A DNA stretch of 64,000 bases from Cellulomonas palmilytica. Its GTDB lineage: Bacteria > Actinomycetota > Actinomycetes > Actinomycetales > Cellulomonadaceae. Made by a program: the position numbers and the translations under genes. Within the stretch, counting starts at the first letter, position 1. Each line of letters begins with the position of its first letter. This document shows, in pieces, positions 34,445 through 44,069 of the stretch. The notes below the pieces were generated by a model. The model did not search any database. It worked only from the letters and a program-made list of their open reading frames with translations, and was not told the DNA's origin. The stretch spans positions 558,001 through 622,000 of the forward strand of contig NZ_CP062221.1 in the NCBI RefSeq assembly GCF_021590045.1, given 5' to 3'.

Positions 34445-35427
34445 CGCGCGGCGTCCACCCGCCTCGCCGTCGTCGGGCCGGCCACCGCGCGCAGGACCTC
34501 CTCGACGATCCGCTGCGGTGCGAGGCCCGACGCCCACGCCTGCGGCGTCAGCGAGAGCCGGTGCGCGAGCGTCGCGACCGCGACCGCCTTCACGTCCTCG
34601 GGCGCCACGAAGTCCCGTCCCGCGAGCACCGCGACCGCCCGCGCGACCAGCACCAGCGCCTGCGACCCGCGCGGCGACGCCCCGACCTCGACCGCCTCGT
34701 GCCGGCGCGTCGCAGCCGCGAGGTCCACGCAGTAGCGCAGCACGTCCGGGTCGACCGGCACCGCCTCGACGCCCCGCTGCATCGCGCGCAACGTCGCCGG
34801 GTCCACGACCTGCCGCACCGGCGCTGCCTCCTGACGACGCTGCAGGCGCCGCGCGAGCACGTCGACCTCCGCGTCCCGCACCGGGTAGCCGACCGCGAGC
34901 CGCACCATGAACCGGTCGAGCTGCGCCTCCGGCAGCGGGTACGTGCCCTCGTACTCGACCGGGTTCGACGTCGCGACCACGTGGAACGGGTCCGGCAGCC
35001 TGCGCGTCACGCCGTCGACAGTGACCTGGCGTTCCGCCATCGCCTCCAGCAGCGCCGACTGCGTCTTCGGCGCCGTACGGTTGATCTCGTCCGCGAGCAG
35101 CAGCCCCGCGAACACCGGGCCGGGCCGGAACTCGAACGACGTGGTCGCCGGGTCGAACACCGACGAGCCCGTGATGTCCGACGGCAGCAGGTCGGGCGTG
35201 CACTGCACGCGGCGGAAGTCCAGGCCCAGCGCGGTCGCGAGCGAGCGCGCCGCGAGCGTCTTGCCCAGGCCCGGCACGTCCTCGAACAGCACGTGCCCGC
35301 TCGCCAGGATCGCCGCGAGCGCCACGGTCAGGGGCTCGCGCATCCCGACGACGGCCGTGGCGACCTCGTCGAGCACGGCCCGGCCGCGCTGCGCGACCTC
35401 GGGGACGGACAGCTGCGGGTCGGTCAT
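34441..35427 (-). CDS. moxR: MoxR-type AAA+ ATPase
   Basis: 328 residues with the AAA_3 hallmarks: Walker A in HVLFEDVPGLGKTLAARSLA (residues about 45-64), Walker B LLLADEINRTAPKTQSALLE, sensor I VVATSNPVEYEGTYPLPEAQ and the arginine finger region AQLDRFMVRL. It uses ATP to remodel partner proteins. Its genomic partner is DUF58, whose start overlaps its stop; the target proteins are unknown. Confidence 0.93.
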   Translation of the reverse strand: MTDPQLSVPEVAQRGRAVLDEVATAVVGMREPLTVALAAILASGHVLFEDVPGLGKTLAARSLATALGLDFRRVQCTPDLLPSDITGSSVFDPATTSFEFRPGPVFAGLLLADEINRTAPKTQSALLEAMAERQVTVDGVTRRLPDPFHVVATSNPVEYEGTYPLPEAQLDRFMVRLAVGYPVRDAEVDVLARRLQRRQEAAPVRQVVDPATLRAMQRGVEAVPVDPDVLRYCVDLAAATRRHEAVEVGASPRGSQALVLVARAVAVLAGRDFVAPEDVKAVAVATLAHRLSLTPQAWASGLAPQRIVEEVLRAVAGPTTARRVDAAR

Positions 35428-36095
35428 CGGTTCCTCCCGGGAGCGGGGTGGTCGGGGGTTCGGGTCTCGTCGTGCCCGTTGGGCTCGTCGGGCAGCAGCA
35501 GGCCCGGGGTGCGGCCGTCCGCGGGGCGCGGGCCGAGCGCCTCGAGCGCCGCGAGCGCGTCCTGCAGCTCGCGGACCGTGGGCAGCGGCGACGAGCGGCG
35601 GCGCAGCGTGGCGAGCACGCGGTCGCCGAGCAGCGCGCGCAGCGCCGTCGTGTCGTCGGGCGAGGTGAGGTCCAGGCCGTGCCGCGCGAGCCGGACCGCC
35701 GCGACCTCGCGCAGCCTGCGCATCGCGCGCTCGCCCGCGCGCCCGTCACGGCCCGCCATCGACCACGCGAGGTCCTGCAGGTCACCGCGTGCACCCGCCT
35801 GGCGGCGTCGCAGCTCCGTGCCCCACTCCGGCTCGATCCCCACCGACAGGCGCCGGCACACGACGACGAGCGCCGCGACCCCGACGGCCATGACCACCGA
35901 CGACCGCGCGTCCATGCCCACGGCGTACGCGACCGCGCCGCCCAGCACGAGGCCGAGCAGCACGCCCCACCAGCGGCGCAGCGCGGCCCGGAGGCCGAAG
36001 AGCTCGGGGGCGTCGTCGCCGGGCACCTCGCCGGGCGGTCGGCCGGGCGTCTCGTCGGGCGAGCCGACGGGCCTCGGGGCGCGGGGGGTCGTCAT
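35424..36095 (-). CDS. Membrane protein of the MoxR operon (unknown)
   Basis: 223 residues from the ATG at 36095. A Pro-rich N-terminus (GSPDETPGRPPGEVPGD) precedes two helices near 45-85 and a cytoplasmic helical domain rich in Arg/Leu (RAMRRLREVAAVRLARHGLD). No motif identifies it. The position between DUF4129 and MoxR, with 4-bp overlaps on both sides, matches the common actinobacterial arrangement where an unnamed membrane protein occupies this slot. Confidence 0.78.
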   Translation of the reverse strand: MTTPRAPRPVGSPDETPGRPPGEVPGDDAPELFGLRAALRRWWGVLLGLVLGGAVAYAVGMDARSSVVMAVGVAALVVVCRRLSVGIEPEWGTELRRRQAGARGDLQDLAWSMAGRDGRAGERAMRRLREVAAVRLARHGLDLTSPDDTTALRALLGDRVLATLRRRSSPLPTVRELQDALAALEALGPRPADGRTPGLLLPDEPNGHDETRTPDHPAPGRNR

Positions 36096-36898
36096 GCGCC
36101 CGCCTCGTCGTGCGTGGGCTCGTCGTGCGCGTGCTCGTCGTGCGCACGTTCGTCGTCGGCGGGCTCGTCGTCCGCAGGCTCGTCGCGCTCGTCGTCGTGC
36201 CTGCGGCGCCGGACGCCCGCGCCGATCGCCGCGAGCGCTCCACGCGCCCGCGTGACGTCGTCGGGCCGGATCTCGTGCTCCGAGAACCGCGCCGCGAGGT
36301 ACAGGTCCAGCAGCACGCGGCTCGCGTCCGGGTCGGCCTCGGTCGCGTCGAGCAGGTCGAGCGTGAACTCCGTGGCGGTCTGCGCGGCGTCGCGCACCAC
36401 CCCCGAGCCCTCGGCGGCGTCCTCCAGCGCGACCCACGCCGCGATCACCGCGTCACCGGGCGGCACGTCCCGGTCGAGCGCGTCGGTCGCCGCGTCGACA
36501 CCGTCCGCGAGCGCGGGCCGCACCAGGTCGGCGATGTCGCCGAGCAGCACGTCGCCCGGTTCGCTGCGGTCGACGTCCGGCGGGCGGTTCGCGTTCATCC
36601 ACCTGCGTGCGGCGCGCGCGAGGTACGCGCCCAGCAGCGCCAGCGCGACCAGCACCGCCACGAAGAACGCGATCTTGAGCCACGTCGCCGTGTCGCCGGA
36701 CTGCTGCGCACCGTCGAACGGGGCGTCGGGCGTCGCGACGGGCTCCGGGGTGCGCGTCGGCAGGTCCAGGCCGAGGTCGAGGCGGTAGTCGGGCCGGGTC
36801 GCCGGCTGCCACGGCCCCGCGAACGCCGCGGCGACCACGGCCACGGCCACGAGCCCGCCCGCGACGACGGCCACGCGCGTCGCGTCCTGACGTGCCAC
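36092..36898 (-). CDS. DUF4129-like membrane protein
   Basis: 268 residues from the GTG at 36898 (VARQDATRVAVVAGG), which has CGGAG upstream. Helix 1 spans about 8-27 and helix 2 about 75-97, with an extracytoplasmic stretch between, then a cytoplasmic region with the DUF4129-like pattern DAVIAAWVALEDAAEGSGV and SRVLLDLYLAARFSEHEIRPDDVTRAR. The C-terminal 35 residues are an acidic His/Asp/Glu repeat (DEPADDERAHDEHAHDEPTH) that could bind metal. It heads the five-gene MoxR operon and diverges from purB. Confidence 0.82.
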   Translation of the reverse strand: MARQDATRVAVVAGGLVAVAVVAAAFAGPWQPATRPDYRLDLGLDLPTRTPEPVATPDAPFDGAQQSGDTATWLKIAFFVAVLVALALLGAYLARAARRWMNANRPPDVDRSEPGDVLLGDIADLVRPALADGVDAATDALDRDVPPGDAVIAAWVALEDAAEGSGVVRDAAQTATEFTLDLLDATEADPDASRVLLDLYLAARFSEHEIRPDDVTRARGALAAIGAGVRRRRHDDERDEPADDEPADDERAHDEHAHDEPTHDEAGA

Positions 36899-37107
36899 CG
36901 GGCTCCGATCGTCGTGCGGGTCGTCCTCGTCGTGCGTGCCCGTGCCACGCGCACACCCTCGCCCACCGTACTGACCGCCCCTCCCGGTGGGGAGGACGCG
37001 CCTGCACGGTGGGCGGTTCACCCCGGTGTGGGTCGCCCGCGCGCCGCACGCGCCCGCACCGCGGGACGCGTCGCACGCGTGCGCGCCCGGGCTGGGATGA
37101 TGGCGCC

Positions 37108-38556
37108 ATGACCTCCGCCACCCCGGCTCCCGCACGCGTGAGCCTCGCCGACGTCACCCCCGCGATCGCGCTCGGCCCGCTCGACGGTCGCTACCGGCCC
37201 ACGGTCGCGCCGCTCGTCGACCACCTGTCGGAGGCCGCGCTCAACCGGGCGCGCGTGCACGTCGAGGTCGAGTGGCTGATCCACCTGACGACGCACCAGG
37301 TCGTCCCGGGCGCCCCGGTGCTGAGCGACGCCGAGCGGGCGTACCTGCGCGGCGTGGTGGCGACGTTCGGTCCCGACGAGGTCGCCGAGCTGGCCGAGAT
37401 CGAGCGCGTGACCGTGCACGACGTGAAGGCGGTCGAGTACTTCCTCAAGCGTCGGCTCGAGGCCGCGCCCGGCGTGCTCGGCGAGACCGTGCTGCCGACC
37501 GTCGGGGAGCTCGTGCACTTCGCGTGCACGAGCGAGGACATCAACAACCTGTCGTACGCGCTGATGGTGCGCGGCGCGGTGCAGGAGGTCTGGCTGCCCG
37601 CCGCGACCGCGCTCGCCGACGAGGTCGCGGCGCTCGCCCGCGAGCACGCCGAGCAGCCGCTGCTCGCCCTGACCCACGGCCAGCCCGCGACGCCGACGAC
37701 GCTCGGCAAGGAGCTCGCGGTGCTCGCGCACCGCCTGCGCCGCCAGCTGCGTCGGATCGGCGCCGACGAGTTCCTCGGCAAGATCAACGGCGCGACGGGC
37801 ACGTACGGCGCGCACGTCGTCGCGGTCCCGGGCGCCGACTGGCAGGAGGTCTCGCGCACGTTCGTCGAGCACCTGGGCCTGACGTGGAACCCGCTGACCA
37901 CGCAGATCGAGTCGCACGACTGGCAGGCCGAGCTGTACGCGGACGTGGCGCGGTTCAACCGCGTGCTGCACAACCTCGCGACCGACGTGTGGACGTACAT
38001 CTCACGCGGCGTGTTCATCCAGATCCCCGTGGCCGGGGCGACGGGCTCGTCGACCATGCCGCACAAGGTCAACCCGATCCGGTTCGAGAACGCCGAGGCG
38101 AACCTCGAGATCTCCTGCGCGCTGCTCGACACGCTCGCCGCGACGCTCGTCACCTCGCGCCTGCAGCGCGACCTGACCGACTCGACCACGCAGCGCAACA
38201 TCGGTCCCGCGTTCGGGCACTCGCTGCTCGCGATCGACAACGTCCGACGAGGCCTGCGCGCCCTGTCGGTGGACGCGGCGCTGCTCGAGCGCGAGCTCGA
38301 CCAGAACTGGGAGGTGCTGGGCGAGCCCGTGCAGTCGGCGATGCGCGCGGCGTCGGTCGCGGGCGTCACCGGCATGGAGAACCCGTACGAGCGGCTCAAG
38401 GAGCTCACGCGCGGACGCCGGCTCACCGCTGACGACATGCGCGAGTTCATCGGGGGCCTCGGGCTGCCCGCGGACGTGGCCGAGCGGCTCGCGGCCCTGA
38501 CGCCCGGCGCCTACACGGGCCTGGCCGCGGCGCTCGTCGCACACCTCGACGACTGA
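37108..38556 (+). CDS. purB: Adenylosuccinate lyase
   Basis: 482 residues from the ATG at 37108. It belongs to the fumarase/aspartase superfamily: signature loop GSSTMPHKVNPIRFENAE near 313, catalytic-site segments TSEDINNLSYAL, and LTHGQPATPTTLGKELAVLA. It removes fumarate from SAICAR in de novo purine synthesis and from adenylosuccinate in AMP formation. The long form with RNIGPAFGHSLLAID near the C-terminal side matches E. coli-type PurB. No other pur genes are adjacent. The 209-bp divergent region holds nested GC hairpins (CCTCCC/GGGGAGG near 36989). Confidence 0.95.
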   Translation: MTSATPAPARVSLADVTPAIALGPLDGRYRPTVAPLVDHLSEAALNRARVHVEVEWLIHLTTHQVVPGAPVLSDAERAYLRGVVATFGPDEVAELAEIERVTVHDVKAVEYFLKRRLEAAPGVLGETVLPTVGELVHFACTSEDINNLSYALMVRGAVQEVWLPAATALADEVAALAREHAEQPLLALTHGQPATPTTLGKELAVLAHRLRRQLRRIGADEFLGKINGATGTYGAHVVAVPGADWQEVSRTFVEHLGLTWNPLTTQIESHDWQAELYADVARFNRVLHNLATDVWTYISRGVFIQIPVAGATGSSTMPHKVNPIRFENAEANLEISCALLDTLAATLVTSRLQRDLTDSTTQRNIGPAFGHSLLAIDNVRRGLRALSVDAALLERELDQNWEVLGEPVQSAMRAASVAGVTGMENPYERLKELTRGRRLTADDMREFIGGLGLPADVAERLAALTPGAYTGLAAALVAHLDD

Positions 38557-38563
38557 CCTCGCC

Positions 38564-38579
38564 GCCGCGTCCACGCGGC
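38564..38579 (+). terminator. Short hairpin after purB
   Basis: GCCGCG-TCCA-CGCGGC is a perfect 6-bp stem, 8 bp after the purB stop. A U-run is missing; the call is tentative. Confidence 0.5.
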
Positions 38580-38619
38580 ACGTGTCACCGCGGCCCGGCC
38601 GGTCCGGTGTGTGCTGAGT

Positions 38620-38635
38620 TGTGAGGATTGTCACA
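38620..38635. promoter_or_regulatory. Perfect CRP-type site
   Basis: TGTGAGGATTGTCACA is an exact match to TGTGA-N6-TCACA, the Crp/GlxR-type consensus. It is 185 bp upstream of the next start codon and is followed by an imperfect palindrome GGAAACGGTTCC (38648-38659), reminiscent of LacI-family sites. Both point to carbon-responsive control of the downstream gene. Confidence 0.7.
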
Positions 38636-38819
38636 CTTTCGGGGAACGGAAACGGTTCCGACCGTGGTCGCGCTACCACTTCCGGGTGGGACGACCTGGA
38701 CATGTGATCGGATTCCTTGCAGAATCGGGCCCGATCCGTCCGAATTACCCGTTCCGCAGGCCTCGGTCACCCGGACCTCGAACGGCACCGTCATCCCCCA
38801 GTCGGTAGGCGAGGCCGCC

Positions 38820-39692
38820 ATGACCCTCATGCAGAAGGCGATCACACCCGCGCTCTCTCGGGCTCACCTCGAGGACGGCTACGACCGCATGGCCGGGTAC
38901 GTCGTGCGCGCCGAGGACGTCGCGTTCGCGACGACGCCCGCCCAGCTGTTCGAGGTCCACGGCCTCGGGTACCCGGGCTCCCCGTTCCGCCCGGACGCGC
39001 ACTACATCGACCTGCTCCGGTTCGAGTCCGGGCCCCAGCTGCAGTACCGCGACGTCCCCGGGTACATCGTGCCGCTGTGGTGGCTGCGCCACTCGCGCAT
39101 CACGCCCGGCGCCGAGCTCGTCCGCGTGTTCTCCGACGGCTCCGCGACGCTGCTCGCACGCTACGGCGACGTGGGCACCGGCTGGTCCGCGACCCACCTC
39201 GGCCACCGCCCCGCGCTCGCGTCGCTGTCCCGCTGCGTCGGCCCCGTCGCCAAGTGGCACAGCGCCTACCTCGAGGCCGACGTCGTCGACGGCGGGCAGA
39301 CCGTCGTCCTGGCGCTCGCCAACCCGCCGCTCGCCGAGACCGGCTTCCACCAGGCGCCGTCCGGCCGCTGGTTCCGCCGGGTGCCGCGCGAGGACGTCTC
39401 CGAGCTGTTCGAGCTCGACCTCACCGCGCGCTGGAACGGCCTCGCCGTGCGCGTCGTCGACCAGTGGCAGGACGCGCAGCGGTACGTCGTCGCGCGCATC
39501 TCGCACCTCGGAGACGACCTCGACCACGCCGAGCACCTGCGCCTCGACCGCGTCGAGGCCGGCGTGTACGAGTCGGTGGTCTACGCCGCCGAGCTCACCG
39601 ACATCCAGACCAACCAGGTGGTGCCCCACACCTGGTCGCCCGGGCCGTCGCGCGCGCTGCGCCGCCCGGTCACCACGCAGTCCTACTCCTGA
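38820..39692 (+). CDS. Conserved hypothetical protein under CRP-type control
   Basis: 290 residues from the ATG at 38820 with GGCGAGG upstream; a further in-frame ATG at 38628 sits inside the CRP-type site and is rejected. I do not recognise a family. The protein is soluble, Trp- and His-rich, and contains FEVHGLGYPGSPFRPDAHYI, YIVPLWWLRHSRITPGAELV, RVFSDGSATLLARYGDVGTG and QSYS at the end. The first part looks like a glycine-bounded alpha/beta region and the remainder mostly beta. The upstream regulatory sites suggest a metabolic or stress role; nothing in the neighbours specifies it. Confidence 0.7.
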   Translation: MTLMQKAITPALSRAHLEDGYDRMAGYVVRAEDVAFATTPAQLFEVHGLGYPGSPFRPDAHYIDLLRFESGPQLQYRDVPGYIVPLWWLRHSRITPGAELVRVFSDGSATLLARYGDVGTGWSATHLGHRPALASLSRCVGPVAKWHSAYLEADVVDGGQTVVLALANPPLAETGFHQAPSGRWFRRVPREDVSELFELDLTARWNGLAVRVVDQWQDAQRYVVARISHLGDDLDHAEHLRLDRVEAGVYESVVYAAELTDIQTNQVVPHTWSPGPSRALRRPVTTQSYS

Positions 39693-40074
39693 CCCGCTGA
39701 CGGACCCACAGTCCGGCTCACCCGTCCGGCTCACTGACTGACCCACCGGCTCGCGGCATCCTTCCCCGCCCGAGCACCACAGAACGGCCGTCCCCCGGGA
39801 CGGCCGTTCGCCTTCCCGGCGCGCGGCCACCTCCCGTGCCGCGCCCGAGGTCGGCCTCGTCGTCGCGAGCCCGCGATCCCTCCGGGTATCCGGGCCCAGA
39901 GACGGAGCAACCACGGCGTCGACGAGCAACCTCCCGACGGGACCGCGGTACCTCCGGGTATCCGAGGTCGAAGCCGGAGCAAACCATGGGGTCGGCTCGT
40001 CGTCGCGGGGTCGGACCGTCGTCGCGGGGTCGGGTTCGTCGTCGCGGGAGGGGGATGCGATCGGGGTGGGTGGG
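39693..40074. other. Gene-free stretch of 382 bp
   Basis: Between the unknown gene and hemA (minus strand) there is no ORF with coding character. It holds the paired palindromic repeat described below and, near 40000-40055, three copies of TCGTCGTCGCGGG-type repeats, two of them continuing GTCGG. A hairpin of CCGTCCC/GGGACGG type lies near 39788-39804. Little else is visible. Confidence 0.7.
39871..39985. repeat. Paired palindromic repeat, 72-bp spacing (copy 2)
   Basis: CTCCGGGTATCCG starts at 39880 and again at 39952, and CGGAGC at 39903 and again at 39975, each 72 bp apart. Each unit is a CTCCGG...CGGAG(C) palindrome followed by CAACC/AAACC. The reverse complement of the 12.2-kb pair aligns with this one: after CGGAGCAA, the following C-n-CGG-n-GTCGACG is shared. 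It is thus the same element in opposite orientation at a second site. Confidence 0.75.
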
Positions 40075-41331
40075 TCAGGCGGGGACGGGGAGGGGTGGGG
40101 GGGTGATGGCGGCGAGCTCGGCGAGGGCCGCGGCGTAGGCCGCGGTGTCTCCGGCGCGGGCCGCCTCGCGCGCGCGGACCGTCGGGCCGTGGAGCGCGGC
40201 GCGGGCACGGCGGCGCAGGGCCCGCGCGGTGCGCTCGTCGCGCTCGTCGTCGGGCAGCGCGGACAGCGCCGCCTCCAGACCGCCCAGGACACGCGACCGC
40301 TCCGCGAGCACCGCGGGGTTCCACTCGCGCACGCGGCGGTCGGCCTCGTACGCGGCGGCGGCCCTCTCGACGAGGTCGCGCGCCTCGAGCACCGCGCCGT
40401 GCTCGGCAGGGGCGTGCTGCGCGACGGTGGTCAGCGACACGAGCCGGACGCCGGGCAGCTCGCGCACGCCCGGGTCGACGTCGTGGCGCAGCGCGAGGTC
40501 CACGACGGTGAGCGGGTGCGCGGTGCCGGTCCGGGCGGCCGCGAGCGCGTCGACCGTGAGCACCGCGCCGGCGGCGCCGGAGCACGCGACCACCAGGTCG
40601 ACGCCCGCGAGCTCGGCGGCGAGGTCGGCGCCCGCTGGCACGGCCGCGACGCCGCGCGCGGCGGCGAACACCTTCGCGCGGCCGCTCGGGGAGTAGACGC
40701 GCACGTCGCGGCAGCCGCGGGACTTCAGGGCGGCGAGCGACGCGCCCGCGTAGGAGCCGGTGCCGATGAGCACGCACCGGACCTGCGACCACGGGACCAG
40801 GTCGCGCTCGGCGATGTCGAGCGCGACGCCGACGACCGACCGCCCGGTGGCGCCGAGCCCCGTGCGGCCCTCGACCTTGCGCGACACGCGCGACGCCGCC
40901 TGGAACAGGGACTCGAGCGCGCTCGTCGTCGTGCCGTCCTTGCGGGCCGTGGTGAGCGCGCGGCGCACCTGCCCCGCGATCTCCCGCTCGCCGACGACCA
41001 TCGACTCGAGCCCGCTCGCGACCGCGAACAGGTGCGCGGCGGAGTCGGTGCCGGTGTGCACGGCCAGGTGCTCGGCGACGCGCGTGGGGTCGTAGCCGGA
41101 GCGGGCCGCGACCGTCGCGGCGACGGCGGCGCGGGCCTCGGGTGCGTGCTCGGCGTCCGCGACGTCCAGGTACAGCTCGAACCGGTTGCACGTCGCGAGC
41201 ACGACGGCACCGGTGATGGAGGGGGACGCGCCGACGAGCTCGCGGCCCACGGCGTGCACGTCCGACGAGAGACGCTCGAGCACCCCGAGGTCGAGATCGC
41301 GGTGCGACGCGACGAGGGACAGCAGCACCAC
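40075..41331 (-). CDS. hemA: Glutamyl-tRNA reductase
   Basis: 418 residues from a GTG ([16 protein letters not shown]). Catalytic Cys near 49 in [15 protein letters not shown], substrate site [16 protein letters not shown], and an NADP-binding segment [20 protein letters not shown] are all present, followed by the helical dimerisation domain. It makes glutamate-1-semialdehyde from glutamyl-tRNA, the first committed step of C5-pathway haem synthesis. It diverges from hemE with 57 bp between, so the two promoters overlap. Product is handed to HemL, encoded at the far end of the cluster. Confidence 0.95.
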   Translation of the reverse strand: MVLLSLVASHRDLDLGVLERLSSDVHAVGRELVGASPSITGAVVLATCNRFELYLDVADAEHAPEARAAVAATVAARSGYDPTRVAEHLAVHTGTDSAAHLFAVASGLESMVVGEREIAGQVRRALTTARKDGTTTSALESLFQAASRVSRKVEGRTGLGATGRSVVGVALDIAERDLVPWSQVRCVLIGTGSYAGASLAALKSRGCRDVRVYSPSGRAKVFAAARGVAAVPAGADLAAELAGVDLVVACSGAAGAVLTVDALAAARTGTAHPLTVVDLALRHDVDPGVRELPGVRLVSLTTVAQHAPAEHGAVLEARDLVERAAAAYEADRRVREWNPAVLAERSRVLGGLEAALSALPDDERDERTARALRRRARAALHGPTVRAREAARAGDTAAYAAALAELAAITPPPLPVPA

Positions 41332-41376
41332 GTGCCCGATTCAACCACCCGTCCCGCAGTGCCCGGAAATGTCAGG

Positions 41377-41382
41377 CACAAT
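41377..41382 (+). promoter_or_regulatory. Predicted -10 of a leaderless hemE transcript
   Basis: CACAAT ends six bases before the GTG start of hemE. With normal spacing transcription would begin at the start codon itself, giving a leaderless mRNA. No Shine-Dalgarno motif is present. The same layout is seen before the Rrf2 gene at 51749. Confidence 0.45.
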
Positions 41383-41388
41383 CGACCC

Positions 41389-42447
41389 GTGCTTTCTGCA
41401 GGTCATCCGCTCGTCGACGGGCGCACGTCACATTCCTCGCTCGTGGCCGCGTATTCGAAAGAGCGCCCCGAGCGCCTTCCGGTGTGGTTCATGCGCCAGG
41501 CCGGCCGCTCGCTGCCCGAGTACCGCGCGCTGCGGGTGGGCACCGCGATGCTCGACGCGTGCCTCGACCCGGCGCTCGCGTCCGAGATCACGTTGCAGCC
41601 CGTGCGGCGGCACGGCGTGGACGCGGCGATCTTCTTCTCGGACATCGTGGTGCCGCTGCGGCTCGCGGGTGTCGACGTGGAGATCAAGCCGGGCGTCGGG
41701 CCGGTCATGGGTGCGCCGGTGCGCACGGCCGACGACGTCGCGCGGCTGGCGGAGCTGACGCTGTCCGACGAGGCGCTCGCCCCGGTCACCGAGGGTGTCG
41801 CGCGCACGGTCGCCGAGCTCGGGAGCACGCCGCTCATCGGGTTCGCGGGTGCGCCGTTCACGCTCGCCGCGTACCTGGTCGAGGGCGGGCCGTCGCGCGA
41901 CCACCTGGCGGCCCGTGCGCTCATGCACTCCGACCCGCCGACGTGGCACGCGCTGACGGCGTGGGCCGCGCACGTCACGGGCGCGTTCCTGCGGGCGCAG
42001 GTGCTCGCGGGCGCGTCCGCCGCGCAGCTGTTCGACTCGTGGGCGGGTGCGCTGTCGCTCGCCGACTACACGGCGCACGTCGCACCGTCGTCGTCGCGCG
42101 CGCTGGGCGCGGTGCGGGACCTGGGCGTGCGGACCGTGCACTTCGGCACGGGCACGGGCGAGCTGCTCGCGGCGATGCGCGACGTGGGCGCTGACGTCGT
42201 GGGCGTCGACTACCGGATCCCGCTCGACGAGGCGTCGCGCCGGCTCGGGGGCACCACGCCCGTCCAGGGCAACATCGACCCCGCGTTGCTCGCGGCGCCG
42301 TGGCCGGTGCTCGAGGCGCACGTCCGTGACGTGGTGGAGCGGGGCCGGTCGGCTCCGGCGCACGTGGTGAACCTGGGGCACGGCGTTCCGCCGAGCACCG
42401 ACCCGGCGGTGCTGACGCGCGTCGTCGAGCTGGTCCACTCGCTGTGA
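41389..42447 (+). CDS. hemE: Uroporphyrinogen decarboxylase
   Basis: 352 residues from the GTG at 41389 ([15 protein letters not shown]). The family signature [19 protein letters not shown] (N-terminal) and the second signature [18 protein letters not shown] are intact, as is the substrate Asp in [18 protein letters not shown]. It removes four carboxyl groups from uroporphyrinogen III to give coproporphyrinogen III. Its stop overlaps the start of hemY (GTGA), so the next enzyme is coupled. Confidence 0.95.
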   Translation: MLSAGHPLVDGRTSHSSLVAAYSKERPERLPVWFMRQAGRSLPEYRALRVGTAMLDACLDPALASEITLQPVRRHGVDAAIFFSDIVVPLRLAGVDVEIKPGVGPVMGAPVRTADDVARLAELTLSDEALAPVTEGVARTVAELGSTPLIGFAGAPFTLAAYLVEGGPSRDHLAARALMHSDPPTWHALTAWAAHVTGAFLRAQVLAGASAAQLFDSWAGALSLADYTAHVAPSSSRALGAVRDLGVRTVHFGTGTGELLAAMRDVGADVVGVDYRIPLDEASRRLGGTTPVQGNIDPALLAAPWPVLEAHVRDVVERGRSAPAHVVNLGHGVPPSTDPAVLTRVVELVHSL

Positions 42448-43961
42448 CCGCCGCCGCCGAGGGCCCGGCGCCCGCTGTCGGACGCGCTGTCTCACGTGCG
42501 GTCGGACGCGCGGTCGAGCCGGCCGGCGAGGCCGCCGACGAGAAGGCCGCCGAGCAGTGGGACGCCGTGGTCGTCGGCGGGGGCCTCGCGGGTCTGGTGG
42601 CGGCGCGGGAGCTGGTGCGCGGGGGGCTGCGCACGCTCGTCGTCGAGGGGCGCGACGCGGTCGGGGGCGCGGTGCGCGGGCACGTCGTCGCAGGTCTCGA
42701 GCTCGACGCGGGCGCGGAGTCGTTCGCGACGCGCGGCGGGACGGTCGCGGCGTACCTGGACGAGCTGGGGATCGGGGACCGCGTGGTGGCACCGAGCGGG
42801 CTCGGCTCCTGGGTGCACCTGCCGTCGGGGGACGGCCCGCTGCCGCAGACGGGGCTGCTGGGCATCCCGTCGCAGCCGTGGGCGGCGGACGTGCGGCGCA
42901 CGCTGGGCGTCCTCGGCGCGGCGCGTGCGGCGCTCGACCTGGTGCTGCCCGCGCGCGTGGCGGCGGGCGCCACGACGCTCGGCGGGCTCGTGCGGGCGCG
43001 CATGGGCGCGCGCGTGGTCGACCGGCTCGTGCGGCCCGTGGTGGGCGGCGTGCACGCCGCGGAGCCCGACGAGCTCGCGGTCGACGCGGTCGCGCCCGCG
43101 CTGCCCGCCGCGGTGAGGGAGTCCCGTTCGCTCGCGCGGGCCGTGCGGTCGCTGCGCGCCGCGGCGCCCGCGGGCTCGGCCGTGCAGGGCCTGGACGGCG
43201 GCGTGCACGTGCTGGTCGAGACGCTCGCCGCGCAGGTCTCGAACGGTGGCGGCACCATCCGCGCGCGCACCCGTGCGACGGCCGCACGGCCCGCCGACGA
43301 CGAGCCGGGCGAGGTGCTGGTCACGCTCGCCGACGGCAGCAGCGTGCGGACCGGGCGTCTCGTCGTCGCGGGACCGCAGGCGCTCGACGTGCTCGCCGGC
43401 GTGCTCGACCTGGGCGACGTGGCGCTCGACGAGGGCGCGGACGTGCGCCTCGTGACGCTCGTGCTCGACGCCCCCGCGCTGGACGCCGCGCCGCGCGGCA
43501 CGGGCGTGCTCGTCGGACGGGACGTGACGGACGTGCGCGCGAAGGCGCTGACGCACGCGACGGCGAAGTGGCCGTGGCTCGCGCGGCGCGCACCGGCGGG
43601 ACGGCACGTGGTGCGGCTGTCGTACGGCCGGGCCGACGAGGAGGTCGCGGCCGGGCCGGGGCTCGGCGACCCGGGCGCGCTCGTGGCGCTGGCGCTCGCC
43701 GACGCGTCGGTGCTGCTCGGTGTGCCGGTGCGCGACGAGCAGGTGGTCGCGACGTCGGTGGTGCGCTGGACGCAGGCGCTGCCGCGGCCCAGCGCGCGGC
43801 ACCGCGACGCGGTCGCGACGGTCCGCGCGGCGCTCGCCGCTGCGCGGCCGGGCGGTGCGCGCGTCGCGGCGTGCGGAGCGTGGCTTGCGGGCAACGGGCT
43901 CGCGTCGGTGATCCCGGACGCGGTCGCCGCCGGGCGCGCGGTCCTGACGCCGGAGCTCTGA
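42444..43961 (+). CDS. hemY: Coproporphyrinogen III/protoporphyrinogen oxidase
   Basis: 505 residues from the GTG at 42444. After a low-complexity tail of ~38 residues comes the FAD-binding Rossmann motif [20 protein letters not shown] and the amine-oxidase fold ending [19 protein letters not shown]. In actinobacteria this protein (CgoX) oxidises coproporphyrinogen III to coproporphyrin III in the coproporphyrin-dependent pathway. The partners ferrochelatase and HemQ are not in the window. It is coupled to hemE; 293 bp then separate it from hemC. Confidence 0.92.
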   Translation: MTAAAEGPAPAVGRAVSRAVGRAVEPAGEAADEKAAEQWDAVVVGGGLAGLVAARELVRGGLRTLVVEGRDAVGGAVRGHVVAGLELDAGAESFATRGGTVAAYLDELGIGDRVVAPSGLGSWVHLPSGDGPLPQTGLLGIPSQPWAADVRRTLGVLGAARAALDLVLPARVAAGATTLGGLVRARMGARVVDRLVRPVVGGVHAAEPDELAVDAVAPALPAAVRESRSLARAVRSLRAAAPAGSAVQGLDGGVHVLVETLAAQVSNGGGTIRARTRATAARPADDEPGEVLVTLADGSSVRTGRLVVAGPQALDVLAGVLDLGDVALDEGADVRLVTLVLDAPALDAAPRGTGVLVGRDVTDVRAKALTHATAKWPWLARRAPAGRHVVRLSYGRADEEVAAGPGLGDPGALVALALADASVLLGVPVRDEQVVATSVVRWTQALPRPSARHRDAVATVRAALAAARPGGARVAACGAWLAGNGLASVIPDAVAAGRAVLTPEL

Positions 43962-44069
43962 CCCCGGGACGCTGGATCCGGGACGCCGACACCTCAGCGC
44001 CGGCGCCGGGCGCGCACGTCCTCACCACCCAGCCTGCGGCCGGTCCGGGTCTGAGGCGTTTCGTCGAGA

